42,473 nucleotides of DNA from Alistipes sp. (GCA_017558115.1 JAFYWG010000012.1:1-42473), one strand, 5' to 3'. Shown: positions 25,095 to 33,855, numbered from the stretch's first letter. The notes: a model not told the origin generated them from the letters alone. Numbers and translations are program-made.

Positions 25095-26645
25095 ATGAGT
25101 TGTAACAAGAGACATATTCCAGATATTGGTCGTGGTTGTACATTCTGCGACTGTGGCGACGAGATCGAGGCGCACGCATCAGAGGGTTGTTACAAGCTCC
25201 ACGAGACCGACTGGCTCGAGGAGTATCCCAACAACATCCCCACCGACATCTTCGAAGTGCGCTTCAAGAACACACGCCGCTCATACTACCAGAATGTAAA
25301 CAACCTGGAGCTTAAGCGCGGTGACATCGTCGCCGTGGAGGCACAACCCGGCCACGACATCGGCATCATCTCGCTTACGGGCGACATGGTAGCAAAGCAG
25401 ATGCGCCGCGTGGGCTTCAACCCCCACAATGGCGAGTTCAAGAAGATTTACCGCAAGGCACGCCCCTACGACATCGAGCGCTGGCAGGAGGCTATAGCAT
25501 TGGAGCACGAGACGATGATAGCCTCGCGCCAGATTGCTGCCGACATGGGCCTCAACATGAAGATTGGCGACGTGGAGTATCAGGGCGATAAGCTCAAGGC
25601 TATCTTCTACTACATCGCCGACGAGCGCGTCGACTTCCGCGAGCTTATCAAGGTATTTGCCGAGCGCTTCCATATACGCATCGAGATGAAGCAGATCGGT
25701 GCACGTCAGGAGGCGGGACGCATCGGTGGCATCGGCGCATGCGGTCGCGAGCTATGCTGCGCATCGTGGATATCGAGCTTCTCGAGCGTAACGACAAATG
25801 CCGCACGCATGCAGGAGATATCGCTCAACCCCCAGAAGCTGGCGGGTCAGTGCTCAAAGCTCAAGTGCTGTCTCATGTACGAGTACGACGTATATGCCGA
25901 TGCACGCCGCACCATTCCACGCTTGCGTGAGCCATTGCAGACCCTCGATGGCGAGTGGTTCTTGGTTAAGATAGACCCCTTGGCAGGCACCATGAGTTTC
26001 TCTACAAGCAAGGGCACCATGGCAAACCTCACTACCCTACCCATCAGCCGCGTGAGAGAGATTATCGCCCTCAACCGCGCAGGTGAGAAGGCCGAGACAC
26101 TCGTTGGCAATGGTGGCGAGGCCGTAGTTGAGGAGCCTACATACCGCAGCCAGGAGGATAGCATCACACGCTTCGACAACAAGAACAAACGCAACAAGCG
26201 TAATAAGCGCCGTGGTGGCAAGGGCGAGGCGCAGGAGAGCGCACCCGTAGAGGCAACAGCACCCACAGAGGCATCAGCACCCGAGGCAAAGGAGGGCAAA
26301 GAGCCTAAGGCTAACGAGGAGACCCAGCAGGGTGGCGAGCGCCGTGAGCGTAGAGAGCGTCGTGACCGCCGCGATAGACGCGACCGCCGCAACAATAATG
26401 GCGAGGGCAATGAGAACCGCGAGCCACATCAGAACAAGGAGTCACGTGAAAATCGTGAGCCACGCGAGCGCAAGGAGAGCACGCCCGAGGCGGCACAGGT
26501 TCAGAGTGGCGAGGCAAAGGGCGGTGAGCGCCCCGAGCGCAGTGAGCGTAACGAGCGCCGTCGTAACCACGGCCGTGGTCGCCGCAATGGCGGAGAGCGC
26601 CGTGAGCGCGGTGGCAACGAGAACAACAATAAAAACAACGAGTAG
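25095..26645 (+). CDS. ricT: PSP1-domain protein RicT (YaaT) with long charged C-terminal tail
   Basis: 516 residues. In Bacillus, RicT/YaaT joins RicA and RicF in an Fe-S-containing complex that affects RNase Y processing, sporulation and competence. PSP1 core about 40-310: GDIVAVEAQPGHDIGIISLTGDM (seen in pieces), RIEMKQIGARQEAGRIGG, and the cysteine cluster CGRELCCASW ... CSKLKCCLMYEY that marks the family. The N-terminus adds another cysteine group (CNKRH, CTFCDCGDE). From about 350 to the end the protein is a low-complexity Arg/Glu/Asn-rich tail (RRERRERRDRRDRRDRR), an RNA-binding-type extension. gldH begins 3 bases later. Confidence 0.9.
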   Translation: MSCNKRHIPDIGRGCTFCDCGDEIEAHASEGCYKLHETDWLEEYPNNIPTDIFEVRFKNTRRSYYQNVNNLELKRGDIVAVEAQPGHDIGIISLTGDMVAKQMRRVGFNPHNGEFKKIYRKARPYDIERWQEAIALEHETMIASRQIAADMGLNMKIGDVEYQGDKLKAIFYYIADERVDFRELIKVFAERFHIRIEMKQIGARQEAGRIGGIGACGRELCCASWISSFSSVTTNAARMQEISLNPQKLAGQCSKLKCCLMYEYDVYADARRTIPRLREPLQTLDGEWFLVKIDPLAGTMSFSTSKGTMANLTTLPISRVREIIALNRAGEKAETLVGNGGEAVVEEPTYRSQEDSITRFDNKNKRNKRNKRRGGKGEAQESAPVEATAPTEASAPEAKEGKEPKANEETQQGGERRERRERRDRRDRRDRRNNNGEGNENREPHQNKESRENREPRERKESTPEAAQVQSGEAKGGERPERSERNERRRNHGRGRRNGGERRERGGNENNNKNNE

Positions 26646-26648
26646 CAG

Positions 26649-27086
26649 ATGCAGCGTCTAATATACCTGGCAATAGTAGCCCTAAGCGCCCTCTGTGTCG
26701 CATGCAACGAGCCACAGCACAGCATCGAGATGCACGACATGGATGAGGCAGTGTGGAGCAATGCCGAGGAGTTTACATACGATAACCAGGACTCGCTATC
26801 GAAGCGCGACATCTCGATTGTCGTGCGCTACGGCTCGGACTATGTTGCCGACTCGGTGAGCCTACGCATCTTGGCGATATCGCCCGACTCGTTGGTGACA
26901 GAGGAGCCATTCACGCTACGCATACCCCGCATCAAGGAAGTGCGCCCCGAGGAGCAGACATTCCTCTACCGCAAGGATGTCGTATTGGGTCGCTGTGGCG
27001 AGTACACCTTCCGCATCACACCCGACACCCTCGTTGAGGGTATTAGCTCCGTAGGCCTCATGATTGGTGAGACGGAGCGAGAGTAG
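26649..27086 (+). CDS. gldH: GldH-type lipoprotein
   Basis: 145 residues. Lipoprotein signal MQRLIYLAIVALSALCVACNE, cysteine 19. GldH was defined as a gliding-motility lipoprotein in Flavobacterium; non-gliding Bacteroidales also keep it, so its role here is probably not gliding. Matching features: short beta-rich body with W36 (DEAVWSNAEEF), DISIVVRYG, ending in FRITPDTLVEGISSVGLMI. The position after ricT supports the assignment, since the pair is commonly neighbouring in this phylum as I recall. Confidence 0.75.
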   Translation: MQRLIYLAIVALSALCVACNEPQHSIEMHDMDEAVWSNAEEFTYDNQDSLSKRDISIVVRYGSDYVADSVSLRILAISPDSLVTEEPFTLRIPRIKEVRPEEQTFLYRKDVVLGRCGEYTFRITPDTLVEGISSVGLMIGETERE

Positions 27087-27111
27087 TCGAAACGCAAAAA
27101 CATACCTACCC

Positions 27112-27864
27112 ATGGGAAAAGATAAATTAAGAAAGTTTGCTGAAAACCTCACCTTCAAGTGCATGGTGCAACCCGAGTTTGACGACATCTTCCACAAGGA
27201 CCACCCCCTAAAGGGTCGCTGGCACGAGGATTTCTTCCACAACAACAACCCCATCATCTTGGAGTTGGGCTGTGGCCGTGGCGAATACACCGTAGCCTTG
27301 GCTGAGCGTAACCCCGACAAAAACTATATCGGCATCGACATCAAGGGTGCCCGCATGTGGCGCGGTGCTAAGACCGCAACCGAGCGCGGCATGAATAACG
27401 TGGGCTTTGTGCGTACACGCATCGAGTTCATCCTCTCGTTCTTCGCCCCCGGCGAGATCGCGGAGATATGGATCACCTTCCCAGACCCACAGCTCAAGAG
27501 CCGTCGCGCAAAGAAGCGCCTCACATCGCCACTCTTCCTTGCCGACTACAAGAAGATGCTCGCCGAGGATGGCGTTATCAACCTCAAGACCGACTCTAAG
27601 CATTTGTACGCCTACACCGCAGCCGTCATCGAGCGCTTAGGGCTCAACGTAGAGGTGCAGAACGACGATATCTACGGTTCTGGATATGCTGACGAAGTGC
27701 TCTCGGTAAAGACCGCCTACGAGACAAAGTTCGTGGCGATGGGTCTCCCCATCACCTACACCCGCTTCGGCCTTAAGAACTGTGACAATTTCGAGTTCTT
27801 CGAGTGGGAGGGCGACGAGGCATTGGAGAAGGATGCCGAGGAGAATAGAACAAAGGCCTTTTAG
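27112..27864 (+). CDS. trmB: tRNA (guanine-N7-)-methyltransferase TrmB
   Basis: 250 residues from ATG 27112 (MGKDKLRKF); an in-frame TTG at 27064 lies inside gldH and is not needed. TrmB forms m7G46 in tRNA using SAM. Motifs: ILELGCGRGEYTVALAERN (SAM loop, about 46-64), NYIGIDIKGARMWRGA (motif II), IAEIWITFPDPQLKSRRAKK with the catalytic-site aspartate and proline, and LKTDSKHLYAYT. Family length is matched. Located 25 bases after gldH. Confidence 0.95.
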   Translation: MGKDKLRKFAENLTFKCMVQPEFDDIFHKDHPLKGRWHEDFFHNNNPIILELGCGRGEYTVALAERNPDKNYIGIDIKGARMWRGAKTATERGMNNVGFVRTRIEFILSFFAPGEIAEIWITFPDPQLKSRRAKKRLTSPLFLADYKKMLAEDGVINLKTDSKHLYAYTAAVIERLGLNVEVQNDDIYGSGYADEVLSVKTAYETKFVAMGLPITYTRFGLKNCDNFEFFEWEGDEALEKDAEENRTKAF

Positions 27865-27904
27865 TTACCGCTATAATCACTAATTTATAAACATCCCTGA
27901 TATT

Positions 27905-29326
27905 ATGGGAAAGAGAAGAAAGGATTACCCCCTAATTGAGGGTCTACATATCACAACCCTTGCCGCTGAGGGCAAGGCTATGGGCAAGGTCGACAACCAG
28001 GTTGTATTTGTTGCTATGGCTGTGCCTGGCGACGTGGTGGATGTGCAGATACGCAAGCACCACCGCCGCTATATGGAGGGCACCATCGTGCGCTTTGTCG
28101 AGAAGTCACCCATGCGCGTTGAGCCCTTCTGCGAGCACTTTGGCGTGTGTGGCGGCTGTAAGTGGCAGAGCCTACCCTACGAGGAGCAGCTTAAGCAGAA
28201 GACTACGCAGGTCGAAGATCAGCTCGTGCGCATCGGCCACCTCGATATTCCCGAGGTACGCCCATGTCTCGGCTCGGAGCGTACACGCGAGTACCGCAAT
28301 AAGTTGGAGTTCACCTTCGCCGATAAGCGCTGGTTGACATACGAGGAGATTGCCGAGGCTGGCGACATCGCCTCAACTCCCGCCGTGGGCTTCCACATCC
28401 CCGGCTGCTTCGACAAGGTTCTCGACATCAACCGTTGCCACCTCCAGGTCGACATTTCGAATCGCATACGCCTTTCTACCAAGGCCTTCTGCATCGAGCA
28501 TGGATACTCGTTCCATAACGCACGCCTCCACGAGGGTCTAATGCGTACTATGGTCATCCGCACAGCATCTACGGGCGAGATTATGGTGATCGTGGTATTC
28601 AACGAGAACGACACCGAGCGCATCAACGACCTTATGTCGCACCTCCAGGTTGAGTTCCCCGAGATTACATCGCTCATATACATGGTCAACGAGAAGTGGA
28701 ACGACTCACTCGGCGACCGCGAGCCCATATGCTTTGCCGGTAAGGATCACATCATCGAGGAGATGGAGGGCCTTAAGTTCAAGGTGGGCCCCAAGTCATT
28801 CTACCAGACAAACTCGGAGCAGGCACACGAACTCTACAAGGTTACACGCGACTTCGCCGACCTTAAGCCCACAGATGTGCTCTACGACCTCTACACAGGC
28901 ACGGGTACTATCGCCAACTTCTGCGCACGCCGCGCCGCGAAGGTTGTGGGTGTGGAGTATGTTCCCGAGGCTATTGAGGATGCAAAGATCAACTCGGCGA
29001 TTAACAACATCGAGAACACCGTATTCTATGCGGGCGACATGAAGGATGTTATGAGCGATGAGTTTATCCAGCGCAACGGCCGCCCCGATGTCATCATCCT
29101 CGACCCACCACGTGCTGGTGTCGACGAGCGTGTGTTGGAGGTAATCAAGCGTGCAGCACCCGAGCGCATGGTGTACGTAAGTTGCAACCCCTCTACTCAG
29201 GCGCGCGACTTGGCTCTCCTTGCAGAGATGTACGAGATACTCGCCGTGCAGCCTGTCGACATGTTCCCACATACCCACCATGTGGAGAATGTGGTGAAGT
29301 TGCGTAAGCGCACACTCGCCGAGTAG
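27905..29326 (+). CDS. rlmD: 23S rRNA (uracil-5-)-methyltransferase RlmD (TrmA family)
   Basis: 473 residues. TRAM RNA-binding domain (about 10-68), iron-sulphur cysteines C77, C83, C86 (CEHFGVCGGC) and the later conserved cysteine in the INRCHLQ region (C179), then SAM domain: QTNSEQAHELY, LYDLYTGTGTIANFCA, VVGVEYVPEAIEDA, VIILDPPRAGVD and the catalytic YVSCNPSTQARD with cysteine near 425. Product is m5U in 23S rRNA (position 1939 in E. coli numbering); assignment to RlmD rather than RlmCD is by context only. Forty bases after trmB, making an RNA-modification pair. Confidence 0.9.
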   Translation: MGKRRKDYPLIEGLHITTLAAEGKAMGKVDNQVVFVAMAVPGDVVDVQIRKHHRRYMEGTIVRFVEKSPMRVEPFCEHFGVCGGCKWQSLPYEEQLKQKTTQVEDQLVRIGHLDIPEVRPCLGSERTREYRNKLEFTFADKRWLTYEEIAEAGDIASTPAVGFHIPGCFDKVLDINRCHLQVDISNRIRLSTKAFCIEHGYSFHNARLHEGLMRTMVIRTASTGEIMVIVVFNENDTERINDLMSHLQVEFPEITSLIYMVNEKWNDSLGDREPICFAGKDHIIEEMEGLKFKVGPKSFYQTNSEQAHELYKVTRDFADLKPTDVLYDLYTGTGTIANFCARRAAKVVGVEYVPEAIEDAKINSAINNIENTVFYAGDMKDVMSDEFIQRNGRPDVIILDPPRAGVDERVLEVIKRAAPERMVYVSCNPSTQARDLALLAEMYEILAVQPVDMFPHTHHVENVVKLRKRTLAE

Positions 29327-29354
29327 TCGGCAGAGTTTTGGCACACATAGCGAC

Positions 29355-29362
29355 TATTTTTG
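29355..29362 (+). promoter_or_regulatory. Possible promoter for rmuC
   Basis: TATTTTTG matches TAnnTTTG and lies 28 bases before the ATG. The nearest TTTG (29337-29340) is only 14 bases upstream, shorter than usual. Confidence 0.4.
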
Positions 29363-29390
29363 CCGTCGCTAACCCAAACATAATAGTATC

Positions 29391-31067
29391 ATGGAGATAT
29401 ATTATATCATCACACTCGCCGTCGTCGTTATTATGTCGGCGGCAAGTTATTTAGTAGGCCGTCGTAGTCGCTCTGCAAATGGCGATGCTGCAAAATGTAG
29501 CGACCTCGAGGCGCAGTTGTCAGAGAGTAAGACACTACTGGCAAAGAGCGAGGAGCGCATCGAAGCACTACGCGCAGAGGCCACCACACTACGCTCGGAG
29601 CGCGACATTGAGCGCACCTCTCGCCTATACCTCGAGGAGCAGATAGCGCATATCAAGGCAGACGCCAAGGAGGACCTCGATAGGCAGACCACCGTGCTAA
29701 AGGAGTCGCACGAGAAGCAGCTAACACACCTTCAAGAGGAGCAGACGAAGCAGTTTGCCACGCTAAAGGAGTCGTACGACAAGCAGACGGCAGCACTCCG
29801 AGAGGCGCACGACAAGCAGATAGCCCACCTCCGCGAGGAGCAACAGCGCCAGATGGAGGAGTTTAAGGCTACGAATAGGGAGCAACTGGACAAGCAAATG
29901 AAGCTCCTCAGTGAGCAGATGCGCACCACCTCGGAGCAGGTGCTCAAGGCGCGCGAGGAGGAGCTCGGCGAGCGCAACGTAGAGCAGGTATCGAAGATTG
30001 TAGACCCCTTGCGCCAGAGCCTCAAGCTGATGCAGGAGGCGCTAAATACCTCGAGTAAGGAGCACAACGAGACGATGACACGCCTCGATGCCACCATTCA
30101 GGCAAACATGAAGAATAGTCGCGACCTTGGCGAGACTGCCGAGCGCCTTACACGCGCCCTTGTGGGCGAGGTGAAGGTGCAGGGTAACTTCGGTGAGCTC
30201 AAGCTGCGTCAGCTACTCGAAGACCTCGGACTCAAGGAGGGCGAGCAGTACTCTACGCAGGAGTCGCTCAAGGATGAGTTCGGCTCTAGCATCAGGGATG
30301 ACGAGGAGAAGGGCCTCATCCCCGACTTCGTGCTCCACTTCCCCAATAACCGCGATGTCATCGTCGACTCTAAGGTCAACATCAAGGCCTATACCTTATA
30401 TATAAATGCTAAGGGCGAGGGCCGCGAGTTGGAGGAGGCGCGTTCGCAATATTGCGCTGAGCATATCGCAGCTGTACGCCGTCAGGTAGACATACTGGCA
30501 AAGAAGGACTATACGAAGTACCTCAAGACGGGATACTCGAAGCTCAACTTTGTGATTATGTATATGCACAACGAGGGCGCTCTCAACCTCGCACTTATGA
30601 ACGACAACGGCCTCTGGAAGTATGCCTACGACAAGGGCGTGCTTATCCTCGGCCCGCAGACTATGTATATGAACCTCCGCATTCTAGAACTTATGTGGAC
30701 ACAGAGTCGCCAGCTGGGTAACCAGAAGAAGATTGTGGATACCGCCGCCGAGATGATTAAGCGCACACAGGTGCTTGCCGAGCGCTTCAACGAGGTGGAG
30801 AAACACCTACATAGAACCACTACTGCTGTGGGCGAGGTCAAGAAGTCTATCGCTACGGGTGGCCAGAGCATCATGACCTCTGCCGCGAAGCTTATCAAGC
30901 TCGGCGTTAAGGAGGATAAGGGTCATGTCAAAATTGGGGCATTCTATGTCGAAGATGAGGCCCCACAGATGATTGGCGAACTCGACGCCGAAAGTGAGTC
31001 TTTGGAGCAAATGAACCTCATTCCCGAACAAAATGATGAGGCCATCGAAAAAAAATACAGAAATTAG
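29391..31067 (+). CDS. rmuC: DNA recombination protein RmuC
   Basis: 558 residues. RmuC limits inversions and rearrangements at repeats; it has a predicted nuclease-like core. N-terminal membrane anchor (IYYIITLAVVVIMSAASYLVG), long coiled coil (about 35-240, with repeats of the type EEQ.KQ..TLKESYDKQ), then the RmuC domain: ALVGEVKVQGNFGELKLRQLLEDLGL (in pieces, about 252-280), IPDFVLHFPNNRDVIVDSKV, with Asp/Lys of a nuclease-type fold, AIYMHNEGAL-like YMHNEGALNLAL and LGPQTMYMNLRIL. The C-terminal 60 residues are a variable acidic tail. Followed by a strong hairpin. Confidence 0.93.
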   Translation: MEIYYIITLAVVVIMSAASYLVGRRSRSANGDAAKCSDLEAQLSESKTLLAKSEERIEALRAEATTLRSERDIERTSRLYLEEQIAHIKADAKEDLDRQTTVLKESHEKQLTHLQEEQTKQFATLKESYDKQTAALREAHDKQIAHLREEQQRQMEEFKATNREQLDKQMKLLSEQMRTTSEQVLKAREEELGERNVEQVSKIVDPLRQSLKLMQEALNTSSKEHNETMTRLDATIQANMKNSRDLGETAERLTRALVGEVKVQGNFGELKLRQLLEDLGLKEGEQYSTQESLKDEFGSSIRDDEEKGLIPDFVLHFPNNRDVIVDSKVNIKAYTLYINAKGEGRELEEARSQYCAEHIAAVRRQVDILAKKDYTKYLKTGYSKLNFVIMYMHNEGALNLALMNDNGLWKYAYDKGVLILGPQTMYMNLRILELMWTQSRQLGNQKKIVDTAAEMIKRTQVLAERFNEVEKHLHRTTTAVGEVKKSIATGGQSIMTSAAKLIKLGVKEDKGHVKIGAFYVEDEAPQMIGELDAESESLEQMNLIPEQNDEAIEKKYRN

Positions 31068-31184
31068 TTAAAAATATTTTGATTATATCCTTATATCACG
31101 TTTGGAGTGGTAGGTCAAAAACTCACACATTACACACTATATAAATAGCTGATATACAGAGTATAATCTACTAATAAAACTTTA

Positions 31185-31230
31185 GGGGAATATATAGTTT
31201 TGCACCCTGCAAAGCATATATTCCCCTTTT
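31185..31230 (+). terminator. Strong hairpin terminator, downstream of rmuC
   Basis: GGGGAATATAT (31185-31195) pairs perfectly with ATATATTCCCC (31216-31226) and an inner TTTGCA/TGCAAA stem extends it; TTTT follows. It sits about 120 bases after the rmuC stop; the 31068-31184 stretch holds no gene that I can see. Confidence 0.85.
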
Positions 31231-31266
31231 GATAGTTTTTGCTTATGTTGCTATAAGTATTTTTTG

Positions 31267-31298
31267 TTTGGAACATTAGAATTCTTGTCATATATTTG
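31267..31298 (+). promoter_or_regulatory. Strong Bacteroidota-type promoter of a small RNA
   Basis: TTTG (31267-31270), 20-base spacer, TATATTTG (31291-31298): exact at both elements. No protein gene follows on this strand; the transcript would run from about 31304 to the terminator at 31536. Confidence 0.85.
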
Positions 31299-31303
31299 CA
31301 CCA

Positions 31304-31536
31304 GAAAGGAATAGAAAAAGCTAAAAATAAGTTAAAAAAGGTTATAGCAAAAACGAGGATCCCGCCGATGCAAAAGGTTAATGAGGGCCGGATCTTCACC
31401 CAACGGGAGACGTTAAAAGCGCAACCGATGGGTTAAGCAAGAGAAAAGAAATTTTATGGTGTAAAAAGTTAATAATTGTTTGTGTCCATTGTGTGAGGGC
31501 CGTCTGCTGTGACAGTAAGACGGCCCAATTTTTTTT
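31304..31536 (+). ncRNA. Free-standing structured small RNA, about 230 nt (Bacteroidales-1/6S-like candidate)
   Basis: A complete transcription unit without a convincing protein gene: exact promoter, about 230 transcribed bases, and a strong terminator. The core is GC-richer than its A-rich surroundings (31353-31435) and can fold: AGGATCC (31356-31362) with GGATCTT (31390-31396); AACG (31402-31405) with CGTT (31411-31414); ACCC with GGGT around that hairpin. The arrangement of phylum promoter, standalone locus and terminator recalls the Bacteroidales-1 RNA motif, suggested to be a 6S-type RNA; this identity is only a guess. It lacks the RNase P, SRP and tmRNA signatures I know. A 22-codon ORF (31368-31436), preceded by GAGGA, lies in the core and could be translated, but a chance ORF of that length is not rare. 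Confidence 0.7.
31497..31536 (+). terminator. Terminator of the small RNA
   Basis: GGGCCGTCT (31497-31505) pairs with AGACGGCCC (31518-31526), nine perfect base pairs, followed by AA and eight T (31529-31536). Confidence 0.93.
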
Positions 31537-31613
31537 GCAGTAATGATGCCAAGCTTTGATGAAGCAAGTACCACTTTATAAAATCCTTAAAATGCTCTTC
31601 CGAGGGTCCTCGA

Positions 31614-32342
31614 TTAAAATACCTCTCTCAAAATACGGATGGACTCCACAGCGCGGATAGACTCTAAGTGGTAGGCGTAGTACTTAAGCATGGCATCGAG
31701 GAACTCTGTACGCTCCGTGCGGTTGAGGCCAATCTCTGCGAGGTAGCGCACGTCACACTCGAGCATGTCGTGCAGTATGCGTGCATTTTCGGGCGTGAGC
31801 GCCATGCTTGGTATCAGTGCGTGGGGCGTGAAGTGCCCGTCGCGCATGTCGAGCCATGCTCCATCCTTATACTCGTTGTCGGGTGAGAAGCCTAAGGGGC
31901 GGCTGAGGTTGGCAAGAAACCACAGGTGGAAGTTTGCTATGCCCTCGTCGATGGCGTCGAGTGCCGCCACGCAGCCCCATACAAAGTCGAAGAGCTCGTG
32001 TGCTGGCTCGTTGTCCCTCACAAGGCGATACAACACCTCGGCCATAAATAGCGACATCGTCGACTTGCGGATGTCGAAGGGTGTAGATTGTAGCACCATG
32101 CCTGGCACGAGGTCCTTCATGCGGTGCATCGTCATCTTCGCCGATTGCAGACCCTCAAACTCCACGGCAAACATCGGCTGTAGGAGTGCCATTTTCGAGC
32201 CCTTTGCCGAGGGCTTAACACCCTGTATCATATAGCTCTGGCGGCCGAAGATGTCGGTTAGCATATGCACGATAAGTCCCTTCTCGCCATACTTAAGTGT
32301 GCCGAGAACTATGCCACGTGCTTTGTACGACTTTAGCGCCAT
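31614..32342 (-). CDS. recO: DNA repair protein RecO
   Basis: 242 residues, minus strand, standard length. RecO anneals single strands and helps RecR load RecA on SSB-coated DNA. The N-terminal OB fold is clear (KARGIVLGTLKYGEKGLIVHMLTDIFG, in pieces; YMIQGVKPSAKGSK), followed by the helical domain with LFMAEVLYRLVRDNEP. The zinc cysteines found in many RecO proteins are not seen, as often in Bacteroidota. Starts 7 bases after the ispG stop, so both belong to one minus-strand operon. Confidence 0.93.
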   Translation of the reverse strand: MALKSYKARGIVLGTLKYGEKGLIVHMLTDIFGRQSYMIQGVKPSAKGSKMALLQPMFAVEFEGLQSAKMTMHRMKDLVPGMVLQSTPFDIRKSTMSLFMAEVLYRLVRDNEPAHELFDFVWGCVAALDAIDEGIANFHLWFLANLSRPLGFSPDNEYKDGAWLDMRDGHFTPHALIPSMALTPENARILHDMLECDVRYLAEIGLNRTERTEFLDAMLKYYAYHLESIRAVESIRILREVF

Positions 32343-32349
32343 ATGTTGC

Positions 32350-33834
32350 CTATTCGGGGTCGTGCCACTTGCCGTCGGCCTTGATAATATCTATAAGGTG
32401 GTCGAGAGCCTCACTCTGGTGGATGTTGCGCTCCACAACCTCGCGACCACGGTAGAGCGTGATATGCTCGGGCGAGGAGCCCACATAGCCGTAGTCGGCA
32501 TCTGCCATCTCACCTGGGCCATTCACTATGCAGCCCATAACACCTATCTTGAGATCCTTGAGGTGTGATGTGCGCGCCTTGATTGCCGCGAGTGTGGTCT
32601 GTATGTCGTAGAGCGTGCGGCCGCAACTGGGGCACGCTATATACTCAGTGCGCGAGAAGCGTAGGCGCGATGCCTGCAAAAGTATAAGCTCAATCTCCTC
32701 TACTACCGTTGCCTCGAGTGCTGGGGCATCAATCCACACGCCATCGGCTAAGCCATCTATAAGGAGCTGTCCCATGTCTGCCGCAGCATATATCGCCACA
32801 AGCGTGGGGTCGCACTCCTCGTAGCGGCGACGAAGCACCACAGGGCGGTTGTCTGTGCGGTTGAGGATCGCTGCGCGCCACTCGTGTGTGGGGTTGTCGC
32901 TCACGGCATCCACTATGACGTATGCGTCGGTTATCTCGCTGTGTATTATGGGCTTTGCTGTTGTGCGTGGCTTGAATGCTGTGGGCGAGTAATGCTCAAG
33001 CGATGCCACCTCAAACTCGCCACTACGCTTTGCATAGTGGTCGACGATGATGCGACCTACGGGCACCTCGTTCTCGGGGGCCTCCGTAAGCGATACGCGG
33101 AGGGTGTCGCCAATGCCGTCGGCAAGCAATGCTCCGATGCCCACGGCGCTCTTTATGCGCCCCTCGATGCCATCACCCGCCTCCGTTACACCGAGGTGTA
33201 GGGGGTAGGTCATTCTCTCGCGCTCCATAGCCTCGACAAGCAGGCGGTAGGCGTGTACCATCACGCGCGTGTTGCTCGACTTCATCGAAACCACTACGTT
33301 ATGAAAGTCCGCGTCGCGACACATCCTCAAAAACTCCATTGCCGAGGCGACCATGCCCTCGGGGGTGTCGCCATACTCGTCAAATATGCGCTTTGCCAGT
33401 GAGCCGTGGTTTACGCCTATGCGTAGTGCCACGCCACGACGGCGACAAATATCTATGAGGCGCTGCAACTCGCCATTCGAGGTGCGGAAATTGCCAGGGT
33501 TGATGCGCACCTTGTCCACCACCTCGGCTGCTATCATCGCAATCTCGGGTGTGAAGTGTATGTCGGCAACGATGGCGGCCTTGCACCCATCTTTGCGCAA
33601 CTGCTCCATGATAGGGCTAAGTGCTTCGCCCTCCTTTTTGCCCTGCGCTGTTAGGCGCACAATCTCCGCTCCCGCCTCTGCTATGCGCTCTGTCTGCTCC
33701 ACCGAGAGTGCCACATCTGCTGTTGGCGTGTTGGTCATAGACTGCACGGCAATGGGGTGTGTCGAGCCTATTTTGACACCGCCAAATGTCACCTCATGTG
33801 CCTCGCGACGACTATATTTTAGTGTTGTACCCAT
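32350..33834 (-). CDS. ispG: (E)-4-hydroxy-3-methylbut-2-enyl-diphosphate synthase IspG
   Basis: 494 residues from ATG 33834 (MGTTLKYSRRE), minus strand. IspG is the [4Fe-4S] enzyme of the non-mevalonate isoprenoid pathway converting MEcPP to HMBPP. An in-frame TTG at 33858 falls inside the promoter box and is rejected. TIM-barrel part: HPIAVQSMTNTPTADV, RLTAQGKKEGEAL, ADIHFTPEIAMIAAEVVDKVRINPGNF (in pieces), VTEAGDG. Cluster ligands: CPSCGRTLYD and GCIVNGPGEMADADYGYVG. Between the barrel and the cluster domain sits an insert of about 100 residues (around 285-390), as in plant/Bacteroidota-type IspG but shorter than the roughly 600-residue forms I recall in Bacteroides. Confidence 0.95.
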   Translation of the reverse strand: MGTTLKYSRREAHEVTFGGVKIGSTHPIAVQSMTNTPTADVALSVEQTERIAEAGAEIVRLTAQGKKEGEALSPIMEQLRKDGCKAAIVADIHFTPEIAMIAAEVVDKVRINPGNFRTSNGELQRLIDICRRRGVALRIGVNHGSLAKRIFDEYGDTPEGMVASAMEFLRMCRDADFHNVVVSMKSSNTRVMVHAYRLLVEAMERERMTYPLHLGVTEAGDGIEGRIKSAVGIGALLADGIGDTLRVSLTEAPENEVPVGRIIVDHYAKRSGEFEVASLEHYSPTAFKPRTTAKPIIHSEITDAYVIVDAVSDNPTHEWRAAILNRTDNRPVVLRRRYEECDPTLVAIYAAADMGQLLIDGLADGVWIDAPALEATVVEEIELILLQASRLRFSRTEYIACPSCGRTLYDIQTTLAAIKARTSHLKDLKIGVMGCIVNGPGEMADADYGYVGSSPEHITLYRGREVVERNIHQSEALDHLIDIIKADGKWHDPE

Positions 33835-33855
33835 AGATAACTTAGTGTTTTGTAG

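Noticed and set aside
25847-26410. 187-residue open frame on the minus strand opposite ricT
   Set aside because: It is a by-product of the Arg/Glu-rich low-complexity coding region; its translation is Ser/Leu/Arg-rich without domain features.
26330-26640. Repetitive CGCCGTGAGCG-type DNA resembling a repeat array
   Set aside because: The period is the codon pattern of the RicT tail; there are no CRISPR-like equal spacers.
27064-27111. TTG start extending TrmB by 16 residues
   Set aside because: It lies within gldH; ATG 27112 gives the conserved N-terminus and normal length.
31068-31613. tRNA, RNase P, SRP or tmRNA gene in the largest intergenic gap
   Set aside because: I saw no cloverleaf, CCA end, or signature loops of these RNAs; only the small RNA unit, its promoter and two hairpins.
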